NCBI GenBank assembly: GCA_018296165.2
Contig: JACKQL020000005.1
Location: 1,054,001 to 1,118,000, forward strand
Reading direction: 5' to 3'
DNA: 64,000 nucleotides
Origin: Termitomyces sp. T153
Lineage: Eukaryota > Basidiomycota > Agaricomycetes > Agaricales > Lyophyllaceae
The notes beneath the pieces were generated by a model. The model did no database searches. It saw nothing but the letters and a program-made list of their open reading frames with translations, and was not told where the DNA came from. Every line of letters starts with the position of its first letter. Positions within the stretch are counted from its first letter, which is position 1. The position numbers and the translations under genes are program-made. This document shows positions 22,102 through 33,323 of the stretch, piece after piece.

Positions 22102-24550
22102 TCACCACCTCATCATCTTCTGCACCGCAACCAACCCTGTTGTCAATGCCAGCACTGACGTCACCCCCGGTGTTCTCATTCGACTCATTGCGGCTCCTTC
22201 AATGCTCCCAGGACTCGTGCTTCCCAGGTTTTTGCCATAACCTCCATTCGACGTTGCCAACGCCGCCTGGTTCACTGTTACCGTATTCCTTGTGCGCGTC
22301 TGCACAGTCGTCGCGAATGTTGTAGTCACCGCTGTTCCTGGTTTGTTCAACGTGCCATCTGTAAGAAAGACAAGGGCATAGGAGGGAGCGGGTACGGCTA
22401 TCGTGCAGAGGTTGGTGGTACTATCACAATCGACAGTTGTGATATTCACGTTGCCCATGGGTCGCCCGTCAGAGCCAAAATCATCCCCGAATGTCTGCAA
22501 TCATGATTTTCAGCGACTGTAGGCAATGTGAAAAGACAAGTGGCGTGCCTGACCAGCCCAAGTGAAGTTGGCCTTTTGCGAAACTGAGTCTGCGAGAAGG
22601 TACCTTTGACCCTTGTCAGCACTGGAAATAAGACTCGGAGGATCAAAGAAAAACGTGTACTTGACTTTGACACTCGCGGGACTCTGATTCGGCTGCCCAA
22701 TGCCTGAGCCTCCAATTGCAATCTGGACCTGCAAATCACTCGCGCCCGTCGGATCCGTGACGTAGTTGATGATCCCTACACGCACAGGGTCTCCGTTCTC
22801 ATAGAACGCATATGCGGGCGTGTAGACATTGCCGTTGTTCGCACCAAGGTCGAGAACCTGTGTATCATTGGATGGGCCGATAGATTCCGCTGCGACAAGG
22901 GCGGAGTAGTATGTCGGTCCGATAGTCCATTGATGGAAGGTCGATTGGTTGGTCGGCGGCGGCGTGAACGGCTGTAGAAGTGAGAATTAAGTACGACGCT
23001 GAGAGGGAAAGTTTCAGAAGGCACGTTGTAATACTCATTCTGTCCACCAACATGAATCATTCCGCCAGCAAAGTTATTATACGCCATCTGAAATGCATAG
23101 TCGATCCCCCACAACGCGGCACCGAAAGCATCACTAATGCCCGCAAAACCACCACATGAACCCGTGTTGGTTTCCATCATAAGCAACCGCTTCTCGTTAG
23201 TGATTGCGAATTGTGTTGAGTTGAGGAACTTTTGGATAATGCTGTTGCCTGAATATTGGCTGGTGTGGCTTAGGAAGTCTGGGAAGATGGTCTGCGGGTC
23301 TTGTATAGCACCGCCCGTGTTGAAGCGAAGGGCACAGTTGTCTGTTGGGTAGCTATACAAAAGGGATGTGTCAGAAGAGCGATATGACAGAGACGGTGTG
23401 TTATTGGTCGCACTTTTCAACAGTAAGGAATGCCAAGTTCTCGTTGTATGCCGATACAAACCCTGTATTCCACACGTCTTCCGTCGTCCAATCTGCGTAC
23501 GCGATGCTCGGTCCAACAAGCAAGTTGGTGCCGGGAAGGTTCGCGTCATTCATGTCCTCTACATACACGCCGAAGTCTCCAAAATAATCAAAGGGTCCAT
23601 ACTGATGGCTGTTGGTCAAAAAGTGTGGCAAAGAACAAAACTTACAGATGTGTAATGACCGTGGGCTTGGTAGAGGTCAGGTTCATTACCAATCTGAATG
23701 CCCATGAGGCGATGTCCAAGAATCTCGTATGCCTGTTGAGTAATGGCGAGCCTTGTGGCAGTATCGTTAATGAGGAAAGGAATACCTGGCTATCATTGGT
23801 GGGAAAACGAACCCAACATAAAAGTATACATACCAACAAACCAGTGGATATTGACGAGGGCAGATATATTCGCCATCATGTAGAGGAGATCGGGGGTATA
23901 TATGAGTGGCGGTGTTTGAGTCTAAAGACAAGGTCAAATCAGGGTGTACTGTAACTCGTAAGGACCCTTAAAACCTACGGGATTCGAAGCGCCAGTGACG
24001 TTTTTCTCAAGCATCTTTCCATCGGGTGTGCTGTTGACCAGGACAGCCGTATCCTGAGAATTCCCGCCTACTCGGATGTTAACGCGCCCAGAGCGTTCCT
24101 GGAGGTTTGCCATGAGATTGAGGAATGGGACTTCGAGAATAGTACTTTATTCAAATGTTAGTCCAAGTCGGGGGAATGCTACACGAATCAACTCACGAGT
24201 TCGTGCCCACTATCAATCCAATGTGAACATATGTTGCGAACACCATGCAAAAATGTGCACTCACAAACTTGATTGACCACAGACATCTCGACCGAGAACC
24301 CAATGAATGATCCATTCTGAGGGAGAGACAACTTGTCCGTGCCGCCGTTCTGAAGTTGAATGACAAACTGTGTATTGAGACCGCTGGGAACAGGCGGAGG
24401 TTGGAGAACCGTAGGGTCGTAAGCCGCGGCTCCAGTATAATTAGCAGCAGAAGCTGCGATGGTTGTAGTCGCTGTCGGATATACAGTCACAGAAGCTGAG
24501 ACTATAAGGGACGCTCGAAGGATAGCGAGGCCCAAGGTAAGTAGTCTCAT
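22102..24550 (-). CDS. Secreted GH79 glycoside hydrolase (beta-glucuronidase type), copy 1
   Basis: Fungal GH79 enzymes release glucuronic acid or its 4-O-methyl form from arabinogalactan and related polysaccharides outside the cell. Ten exons fit: 24550-24265, 24209-24197, 24144-23979, 23921-23834, 23785-23646, 23601-23414, 23352-23025, 22971-22661, 22603-22549, 22494-22102 (655 residues). A signal peptide is present (MRLLTLGLAILRASLIVSA). Retaining-type catalytic acids are visible: GNEPDLY near residue 219 (acid/base) and METNTGS near 354 (nucleophile). A C-terminal beta domain follows. The last 30 residues are hydrophobic and end in a short basic tail, suggesting a GPI anchor. Exon 2 is only 13 nt. 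The intron at 22495-22548 begins with GC instead of GT. The start is the ATG at 24550, just before the signal sequence. It is a paralogue of the gene at 29099-31568. Confidence 0.9.
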
Positions 24551-26411
24551 ACTACGAGGTATCAAGGTCTGCTGGGTTCAACTATGAACAGCTCATCCAA
24601 TCAAAGAGAGATAAATATGGCGGCAAGAAATCTAAATCTGTCCTCCGCAGCAGATATGTGAAAAGTATAAATAGAGCATCGAATGGGCGAAGTAGAAAAC
24701 ATCAAACCATTCATATATGTTTTCTGTAGTTTTCTGCCGATGACTGAAAAAGGTTGCCTGGGTTAGTTGTGATGGATATATGATAAAGAATGGGTATTTC
24801 AGGATGTCATTCTCCATGTGAATATGGTAGCATTCTGATAGTGGCAATACTCGACAAATGCCACGTTCCCTTCATGCTGCTGATATTGTCACGTGAACGC
24901 CGGTTTCGTTCCTTGTGGAGGGCTGAGGGTGGGAGCACGACGATAGGATTAGGCAAAGATCTGAGATCCCGTTGGATCAGTTCACGTTGAGATGGTTTCA
25001 TGGGAATATGGATGTATCAGAACTATACAAGATGAGGGATGAGAAATCACGAGAGCTGAGCCGAGAAATCAAACTAGAACAGTATACATCCAGTTTACAT
25101 GCACAGGAGTCCGTGCTGATGTTTCGTACCAGTGCGTGAAAATCAAAACAAGAAATCTAGTTGATTTAGCGTAGCATAATCGAGATTAATGCTGTCGCGA
25201 AGTGACGATATCAGAAGCGCGCGACGCTTGAAGTTTGAGACCTCATCATTCTTTCCAACGTCCCTGTACGGCATCAAATTACGCCGAATTGTGTCCGCGG
25301 GCTACCCTAAGGTTACACAGTCCTGTCAGTCCTGAGATTTATGGAGAATGACAGGCAACGATGTAGCATAATCAGGCGACGCACATAGCATGCGTTTTTC
25401 AAATCCTATTGCAAGGATGCAAGAATTGGATAGAAATTTTGACAACCATCACTGCAAACTTTGTTATCCGTTGAATCCAGTACACCTCCTTGGTTCCACA
25501 GCTACGGTGGCGTAGTGTGTTTCAGATACCGCATACTTGCAAAACTTTAGAGAATCGGGTTGAGGGTCCTTGAACCTGGGCATGACATTAGAAGCTGTTG
25601 CAAGCAGCGGCCGAGATAGACCTGGTCTGGTTCGATTGCCTTATTCAAATGCAAACGTGCATATTGCATACGAAAGTGATCATTTCGCTACTAGCACTTG
25701 CAAATCTGCTTTTGTCATGAGCATTCCATTAAGTACATACTGCGGGTACAGGCTCTGCCAAAGAGACGGAAGAGCAGAAAAAAAACATGCGCATAGACTT
25801 ACGTTCGAGTCATGGGAGAGAGGAAAATGGCTGAAGCCGCTAAAGGCTTGAGGTGCACAAGTCAACCAATGGAGGCCTAGAAACTTGGGATTATTGGGTC
25901 CAGATGAATGAAGAGAATTAGAGGACGCCAGTTGACGGGTGATACGGTAAGATAGGTTTCTAGCATAATGCCATTATGACACAGAGATAGAACAGGACAA
26001 GCCATAAACAAACGAGATCAACTTCGGATGTGAGCAAGTCAGTGAAAATGCCTAATGATTTGCTACTTCGCAGGTGTTTGATTGATCCTCGGGTTTTGTA
26101 TACAGAACATATCTTGCCAAGCGGTGTGTCCCGATTTCCTGTTACTCGTTAGTGGGTTTTGTGGGACGGGGGCAGTCGAACTTTAGAGAGGTCTGTCACA
26201 TCGCTGCTCAGTGTCTACATTATCCCTTCAGAGCAGAGCCGGCCGGGACGAGGAGAGAAGTAAGGAACGGGCGGGCAGGAGTAGTCGACACTCAGTGGTC
26301 GAAAACTAGTACTCAGCGCAGACACGTCACGTGAAAGCTTAGGTTAGACAGTTAAGCTTGTTACGGGGTTAAGCTTTTAAGACTCAGAGGTTTGGTTTTT
26401 GGTAAGTTGTA
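24551..26411. other. Divergent intergenic region between GH79 copy 1 and the kinase-fold gene
   Basis: No supported gene in about 1.86 kb. An open frame at 25570-25851 has no recognisable domain. Confidence 0.45.
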
Positions 26412-28304
26412 ATGGAAAGATCATGTATCTACCATCTTTTAGCAGAATGCCGCGCGTTCAACGCTGGACGTTCAACTCTCACTTATGGTAATTTTTTGTT
26501 TCCAAAGTGGTTGCCCTCCAATAGACGTTCTTTGCACGTGCAGTCAGAGAGGATGCACCTACCGTCCACAACTGAGTTATACGAGACTGATTCCCGTTGG
26601 TTATTCAACGAGGCCCAACGTGAGTGCGCTGTTGAAAAAACGAACGTTATCATTAACATTCTAACGCAGAGCAAGAAATTCGACGTGTACAGTTCAATGT
26701 ATCTGAGCTTATCCGTGTTGCCTGTGCTGCTGTTGGTGGTGGTCCATGTCTCCACATGCACAAAATCGCCGAGGGTACGTGATTTTCTTCTATTACCCCG
26801 CTTGAATCGTTCAATTTACGTTTTCTCAGGGTCTTTTAATAAATTATTTCGCCTGCGCTTTCAAAACTCTCAGTCTCTTATTGCCCGCATATCTTCTGCA
26901 CGCATGTTTGGCAGCGGAGTCTCTTGGGCTATTGCAAGCGAAGTTGCGACCATGACGTTTGTTAGCAATAATTTGAACATCCGCACACCGCGTGTCATCG
27001 CATGGAATAAAGACTCGGACATATCCCAGAATCCTGTTGGCTGGCCCTACATCCTGATGGAAGATGTGGAGGGTGTTTCATTAGACAACGAGTGGACGAA
27101 ACCTGAGATGCGTGGCAAGCCCGTGGCAAGGCTCCTTACAGAAGTTGCCAACGACATCGCCAGGATGAACGTGGCCACTTTTTCGCAGCTTGGTAGTCTC
27201 TATTTCCCCGCCGACCTTCCGAGTTCTATTCCGCCTCTTGCTGCACCGAAGAAGTTTGAGAAACAAGTACGCGTCGGCCCGATCGCTGATCTCTTGTGGT
27301 GGCGGCCTTATCATGATGAACCACACCTTGACCGTGGCCCGTGGGATACAGTGGAAGACTATATCAATGCTGCCGTATGCATAGAGCGTCGCGCTTTAGA
27401 ACGCCACCGTGAAGATCCTTCCTCTTTATCATATACCAACTCATCCGTTGATGACCTTGTGCAAATTGACTCTCTCCTCGACAAGGTCGTAGCTCTAGCG
27501 CCACATCTCAAACACATAATTGAGGAGGGGTCTCCTTCGCCGAACTACTTCATGCCGAATGTCCTCCTCCATCCTGATATCCGAGCGCAAAACCTCATGG
27601 TTCCCAAACTTACTGCCGAAAACAGTGTTTTGCGTATGAAGGATCCATGCTTCATTGACTGGCAAGGAACATCTGTGTTTCCTCAGGCGCTGCAATGGTG
27701 TGTCCCACACCTCGCCGAGTATCAGCCTCGCCTTCTCCAGGCGGACGGGCAGCCAGTGCTTGACGTCAATGGCTTCGAAGAAGTTCCGTGGCCTGCAGAC
27801 TTCGATCAGCCCAATCCATCTCAACAGGAGATCGTTCGTGCAGAACATCGGATTGCGACACGCAACGTACGCTGGAATCAGCTATTTCTTACGGTGCCAA
27901 AATATGCTTTTTTGGTCGCTTGGCCAATCCAGAGATATCTCCATTTGCTGACCCAGGGCATATTGCGTGCCACCGCTGATGGTCCGCACACTCTAAGGTA
28001 CTTGTTAGTCCAAATTAAGGAGATATGGGATGAAGATTTGAGCGAGCTCGACTCTTGCCCGTACACGATTGAACCAGATGAACTCCGCAGGTATCAAGAA
28101 GAACAGGAACGACTCGAGCGATTTGATGATGCTCTTTCGCGTTTGTCTATACAACTCCGATGTACTAAGGATGGTTGTGTGGATCCAGAGGACTATGAAT
28201 TTTCTATGCACGAGTTAGCTCGTGCGCGGTTGGAGTGGGATGAAGTGTCTTGCGGAGGGCCATTTCCCTTCGAGAATGGACGATGGGGACAATTCTTGCG
28301 ATGA
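26412..28304 (+). CDS. APH/AIM9-like phosphotransferase-fold protein
   Basis: The family resembles aminoglycoside phosphotransferases and mitochondrial AIM9; most fungal members have no known substrate. Three exons fit: 26412-26619, 26670-26774, 26830-28304 (595 residues). The kinase-like fold is visible: EGSFNKLFRLRF as the nucleotide loop, LIARIS with a strand preceding ASEVATM, the catalytic loop LLHPDIRAQNLMV (Asp and Asn in HxDxxxxN), and FIDWQGTSVFP as the metal-binding Asp. The N-terminal 70 residues have many basic and few acidic residues, so a mitochondrial presequence is possible. The start is the first in-frame ATG; an intron near 26487-26510 or a later ATG (26552) cannot be excluded. 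It sits between two GH79 paralogues on the other strand; I infer no shared function. Confidence 0.75.
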   Translation: MERSCIYHLLAECRAFNAGRSTLTYGNFLFPKWLPSNRRSLHVQSERMHLPSTTELYETDSRWLFNEAQRECAVEKTNVIINILTQSKKFDVYSSMYLSLSVLPVLLLVVVHVSTCTKSPRVRDFLLLPRLNRSIYVFSGSFNKLFRLRFQNSQSLIARISSARMFGSGVSWAIASEVATMTFVSNNLNIRTPRVIAWNKDSDISQNPVGWPYILMEDVEGVSLDNEWTKPEMRGKPVARLLTEVANDIARMNVATFSQLGSLYFPADLPSSIPPLAAPKKFEKQVRVGPIADLLWWRPYHDEPHLDRGPWDTVEDYINAAVCIERRALERHREDPSSLSYTNSSVDDLVQIDSLLDKVVALAPHLKHIIEEGSPSPNYFMPNVLLHPDIRAQNLMVPKLTAENSVLRMKDPCFIDWQGTSVFPQALQWCVPHLAEYQPRLLQADGQPVLDVNGFEEVPWPADFDQPNPSQQEIVRAEHRIATRNVRWNQLFLTVPKYAFLVAWPIQRYLHLLTQGILRATADGPHTLRYLLVQIKEIWDEDLSELDSCPYTIEPDELRRYQEEQERLERFDDALSRLSIQLRCTKDGCVDPEDYEFSMHELARARLEWDEVSCGGPFPFENGRWGQFLR

Positions 28305-29098
28305 TTATCTCATCTTGCTCAGCGTGGGAAAATCAATGACTATGGGACATGTATCTCTCTGCCCTCACTCTTGTCTTTGATGTATGCATCAGTTTTATCT
28401 CTGTCTTACTCTTGTCTTTGATGTATGCATCAGTAGTATCGTGTACTGGGAGGTTGGAGCTGCGAGCTTACTGTAAGGTATCCCGAATCTCTGATGGATT
28501 TCAGAGTATTGAATCGGTTGAACAAAATCATGAGAAGTATCACCACGAGAGATAGTTCGCCACTGCGGACAGCCAGGACCCCGGGGGTTCTGTAAAGCAG
28601 CGAGGTATATGGGACCCTCTCTGAACTCAGCACAAGATCTCCAACAGGTTCTCTAGTGGGAGTTGTTTGCCTTGGGATCAAATTCCAGAAATTGGCGCAA
28701 GTCACACAGTGTAAATCTAGTTGCATGTCGCTCTTTGAGTACCGCATTCACGGTCTAGCTCAACAAGAAGACAAGTTCTCGGGTTTTCAGGGGGTTTGTT
28801 GTGCGCCAGATCAGGCTGACAGTGTGGCATCGGACACAGATCGTCAATGCCTCTGAAACTTTGATTTCAGACTAGAAAACTGGCGCTCAGAATTCTATAC
28901 TTGAGCATTGTCCACAGTATAAGTAGGTATAGAATAAAACACAAAAACCCAGACCTCTAACAAGTAGCGACAGCGACTGGTAAGCAGTTGGTGCTACGTT
29001 GAACAACATGATACACGAAATCAGCTCACTCCAACCCGATCCGTCCTAGGGCGTGTCCTTCCTCCAAATTCCCAACATAACAAATACACGATCCATCA
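28305..29098. other. Intergenic region between kinase-fold gene and GH79 copy 2
   Basis: No supported gene. It contains a short tandem duplication (28351-28436). Confidence 0.4.
28351..28436. repeat. Tandem duplication of about 43 bp
   Basis: CTCTTGTCTTTGATGTATGC followed by ATCAG occurs twice in tandem with diverged flanks, just after the kinase-fold gene. Confidence 0.8.
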
Positions 29099-31568
29099 TC
29101 ACCTCCTCACAACCCTCTGCAACAATCCCAGTCCCGTTACAAGTGCAAGCACCGACACCAACCCAGGCGTTCTCATATTAACCGCTGCACTAGTACTGCC
29201 CGCACTCGTACTACCCAGCTTCTTGCCATACCCCCCGTTCGACGTTGCCAACACGGCCTGGTCGATTGTTGCGGTATTCCTGTAACGCGTCTGCACAGTC
29301 GTCGAGAACGTCTGTGTCGCCGCGCCACCTGGCTCGTTGAGCGAGGTGTCAGTGAGGTAAATGAGCGCGTAGGATGGAGCGGGGACGGGGACCGTGCAGA
29401 GGTTTGTCGTGCTGTCACAGGGGATGGTCGTGATGTTGATGTTGCCAACGGGGCGGCCGTCAGAGGCGAAGTTGTCTCCGAATGTCTGCAATCGGGAGGA
29501 AGATGATGAGAAGGTGTACAAACTTGCAGTGACAAACGATGTACCTGACCAGCCCAAGTGAAGTTGCCCTTCTGCGACACCGAACCTGCAAGGAGGTACC
29601 TATCCGCCAATGGTTAATCATTTCTCAAAGAAAAAGCAGGAAAAAGAAAAGGACACGCACTTGACCTTGACACTCGCCGGACTCTGATTCGGCTGCCCAA
29701 TGCCCGATCCTCCAATCGCGATCTGGACCTTTAAATCGCTCGCGCCCGTCGAGTCCGTAACATAGTTGATGCACCCCACACGGACGGGAGCTCCATTCTC
29801 ATAGAACCCATAGCAAGGCGTGAAATCGTTCGCGCCGTTCGCCCCGAGGTCGAGTACCTGGGTACCATTCGAAGGACCGAGAGACTCGGCAGCGACGAGG
29901 GCGGTGTAGTATGTTGGTCCGACTGTCCATTGGTGAAATGTCGATTGGTTGGTTGGGGGAGGGGTGAATGGCTGTTAGTACCAGAATCGATATAGCTATT
30001 GAGTTGTGACGAAGAGGACGAAGGGGAGGAAAACGCACGTTATAAAACACATTCTGCCCACCAACATGAATCATCGCGCCCGCAAAATTATTAAACGCCA
30101 TTTGGAACGCATAATCCAGGCCCCAAAGCGCAGAACCAAACGCATCACTGATGCCCGGGAACCCACCACATGAACCAGTATTGGTCTCCATCATATACAG
30201 TCTCTTCCCGTTCTGCATTGCAAAGTTTGTCGAGTTGAGGAACTTCTGGATGATGCTGTGGCCCGAGTATTGCGCGGTATGACTGAGGAAGTTGGGGAAG
30301 ATGGTTTGCGGATCCTGGATCGTCCCGCCAGTGTTGAATTGCGCGGCACAGTTGTCTGTTGGGTAGCTGTATTTTTGGTGTGGGTTAGACGGGAGAGGAT
30401 GGGAGGAGTAGAAAACATACTTTTCAACAGAGAGGAATGCCAAATTTTGGTTATATGTTGATACGAAACCAGTGTCCCACACCTGCTCAGTCGTCCAGTC
30501 TGCATAGGCAAGATTGGGACCAACGAGCAGATTCTGGCCGGGAAGGTTAGCAGTAACCATGTCTTGTATATAAGTACCAAAGTCTTGGTAGTAATTGGTA
30601 GGTCCGTACTGTCAATGATGTTATGTCAAGTCTCATCAAACCCTGAGAAAATTGCTCACGGTAGTGAAATGTTGGTGACGTTGATAGAGATCGGGTTCGT
30701 TACCGACCTGGATGCCCATTAGATGGTCACCGAGGATCTTGTAACCCTTGTCCGTTATAGCGAGCCTTGTCGCGGTATCTGGAAGGAGGAAAGGCACACC
30801 TGTCGACTGTTTAGCAGCGAGGTTTCCATCCTGAAAGTGTCTACATACCAATAAACCAATGAACATTGACGAATGTGGAAATGTTGGCCATCATGTAGAG
30901 GAGATCGGGGGTATATATGATTGGCGGTGTTTGCGTCTAAGAAAGAGATATCAGCATCAGATTGAAACATGTAGAGGCTGGATCGAGAATGTACAGGATT
31001 GGATGCGCCAGTAATGTTCTTTTCGAGAATCCTCCCATCCGGAGTACTATCGACCATCTGAGCCGTCTCCTGTGTATTTCCACCCACACGGACATTGACC
31101 CGCCCTGAGCGTTCTTGGAGATTTGACATGAGATTAAGGAAGGGGACTTGAAGAAGGGTACTGTTTGCAATCTTTCAGTTAAGATGACGATGAATTTCAA
31201 ACAAGTTTCCTCACGAGTTTTTGCCCACTGATGTTTCAGAGAGATTATGAGCATAGTGAAAAAGGATAGAAACGAGCACACTCACAAACTTGATTGACCA
31301 CGGACATTTCTACCGAGAATCCAATGAACGATCCATTTTGAGGCTGAGAAAGATTGCCGGTGCCACTACTCTGGAGTTGTACGACAAATTGTGTGTTGAG
31401 GCCGCTGGGGACAGGAGGGGGAGTGAGGACAGTGGGATTATAAGCAGCTGCACCAGTATAATTGGCAGCAGCGGCAGCAAAAGTAGTGGTAACTGTGGGG
31501 TATACCGTCACAGCTGAGACCGCAAGGGCCGCTTGGAGGATGCCAAGGCCTGTGAAATGACGCTTCAT
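29099..31568 (-). CDS. Secreted GH79 glycoside hydrolase (beta-glucuronidase type), copy 2
   Basis: This paralogue of the gene at 22102-24550 has the same expected reaction and extracellular place. Ten exons fit with intron positions matching copy 1: 31568-31286, 31227-31215, 31160-30995, 30936-30849, 30799-30660, 30608-30421, 30366-30039, 29971-29661, 29599-29545, 29485-29099 (652 residues). Eight of the ten exons have exactly the same length as in copy 1, including the 13-nt exon 2. Signal peptide MKRHFTGLGILQAALAVSA; catalytic motifs GNEPDLY and METNTGS are both intact. The C-terminus, with VSVLALVTGLGLL and a basic end, again suggests a GPI anchor. Here the penultimate intron has a normal GT donor. 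The start matches that of copy 1; an upstream longer frame (to 31721) lacks a signal peptide. Confidence 0.9.
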
Positions 31569-33323
31569 GCCAAGAGTGCCAAGTAGGTTTGTTGACTGTT
31601 CAATATTCAATCTATCTAAGCGACAGTCGGTCAAAGAACGATGAAGGGAAGATGGTGGACGCTGTCTCCCACAGCGATGAAAGAATGTCGAGTGAAGTGA
31701 CTGCGCAAGGCGGGAAGGCAAACAAGGAAACTGGTGATGTCCATCAATCCGGCCGTTTTATGCCGTGCACAAGCAGCGGATCTGGCCGCGGACTCACATT
31801 TGACCATTTCTCATCTGGCTGATCCTTCGTGGCCTCTCGTGGTACACATTGGAACCAATCCGGGCCTGTAGCGAGCTCAATGTTCCCGAACTATCCTGGC
31901 AGGATGGGTCCAGCTATAGACTTCGATTGAGACTGTCACAGACTTCTTGGAGCATGTCTTAGTATCTTCAACTTCCTTTATCATGGATGCTGCTTTGTTG
32001 ATCGTCTCAGTTCTTTTGAAGTGAAATCACCGCGAATTCATCTAACGTTTTCCAGTACAAGGTCGCCGTATGTCCAGTTTACTACCCTCGTCGACTGCAA
32101 AAATGCCAGCGCCCCTATGCTGTTCGACGCAACACTTCGACCCCCCAATTACACTCCATACGATATATGAAGTCGATTTTGCGCATAGTCGTACACTCAG
32201 TGATTTCAAGCTCGTCCGGATTGGTTCTTACGAGGAGAAATGTTTGCTATGTCTGAGGAACGTCGAACGCCCGTAATGTCCGCTCATGTCAAGAAACCAA
32301 ACTTGAACATCTACTGGCATCCCTCAACCATATATTCTTTTACCTTTCGGAAAGGTATAAAGTGCAACGGCTATCTCTGGACCCTGGTTTCTTTGAAATT
32401 TTCATTATAATCATCATGAGAACCCGGGCTCGCCGTTAACTCGCACAAATTCAGGGATATTTGTCTCAAGTCAAATGAGTTCAACAGAAGCGGATTTAGT
32501 TAGATGAACAACATCAGGATTGGACGAGATTCATCTGTGGTAAGGTTGTTCATGCGAAGTATAGCCGTTTGTAAACCAACTGCATCTTCAGTTTCCTATC
32601 CCCGTCAGAGGTGGACATAAGCTAGCACCAGGGATAGAAGGAATTGCACGTACAAAAGCTGACATCCCGAAGTAGCTTTTGCAAAGAACAAGTATATACC
32701 CCTTAGTGTAGGGTGCAATTATAGCGATAGGGTGACATTGAAACTCGTAGACAATGCGCTTGGGACTTGTCGGCGGAGTCAGCAGCAAGCCAATGGACCA
32801 AGTGACCCATCCCTCTACTCAATTCGATGCTGGCTCATTACAACAAGTTTCTAGTCTGCGAGCAGCAGCATAATTTCCGTTTGTGCCTGGACCACTAGCG
32901 ATTGATGGCACTAAGAGGTGTCTGACCCCGCTGGTAGTACATAGTTACAGAGTTTGCACCCAATGCGTGGAGTGGAAGGGGTCCAGGAGATATTTCGTTC
33001 CTGCCATCATCACAACTGTAGCTCGGCAAATCCTCTTGCCCACAGTTTGAGGCGAAGCAAGACGCACGTCACACTTGGCTGACGAAGCCAGGAAAAAGAG
33101 AGAAAAGGTGAGTGTACAGTTTCCGCGGGATCACAAGAGTCACGCAGAGCATTCTACTTGAGTCGAAAAAGCTTGCTTTGATTAGCCGTGTAAACTTCTC
33201 AAATTGGCCGGCAGAGGTCGAGACAAAATTCTTGCCTGTGGTGTAAACAGGGTAACCGAGTTGGTGCGACTCCAAGAAACTACCATACATAAATTACACA
33301 GAAGAAGCCCTGTCTCGGACCAA
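31569..33323. other. Intergenic region upstream of GH79 copy 2
   Basis: No supported gene in about 1.75 kb. It includes the GH79 copy 2 promoter and the 3' flank of the sugar transporter. A short hairpin, CCTTTCGGAAAGG, lies at about 32343. Confidence 0.45.

Noticed and set aside
23430..23954. 174-codon plus-strand frame
   Set aside because: Antisense of GH79 copy 1 exons 4-6.
24550..24565. Longer start for GH79 copy 1
   Set aside because: The upstream codon at 24565 is TTG, not ATG; ATG at 24550 begins the signal peptide.
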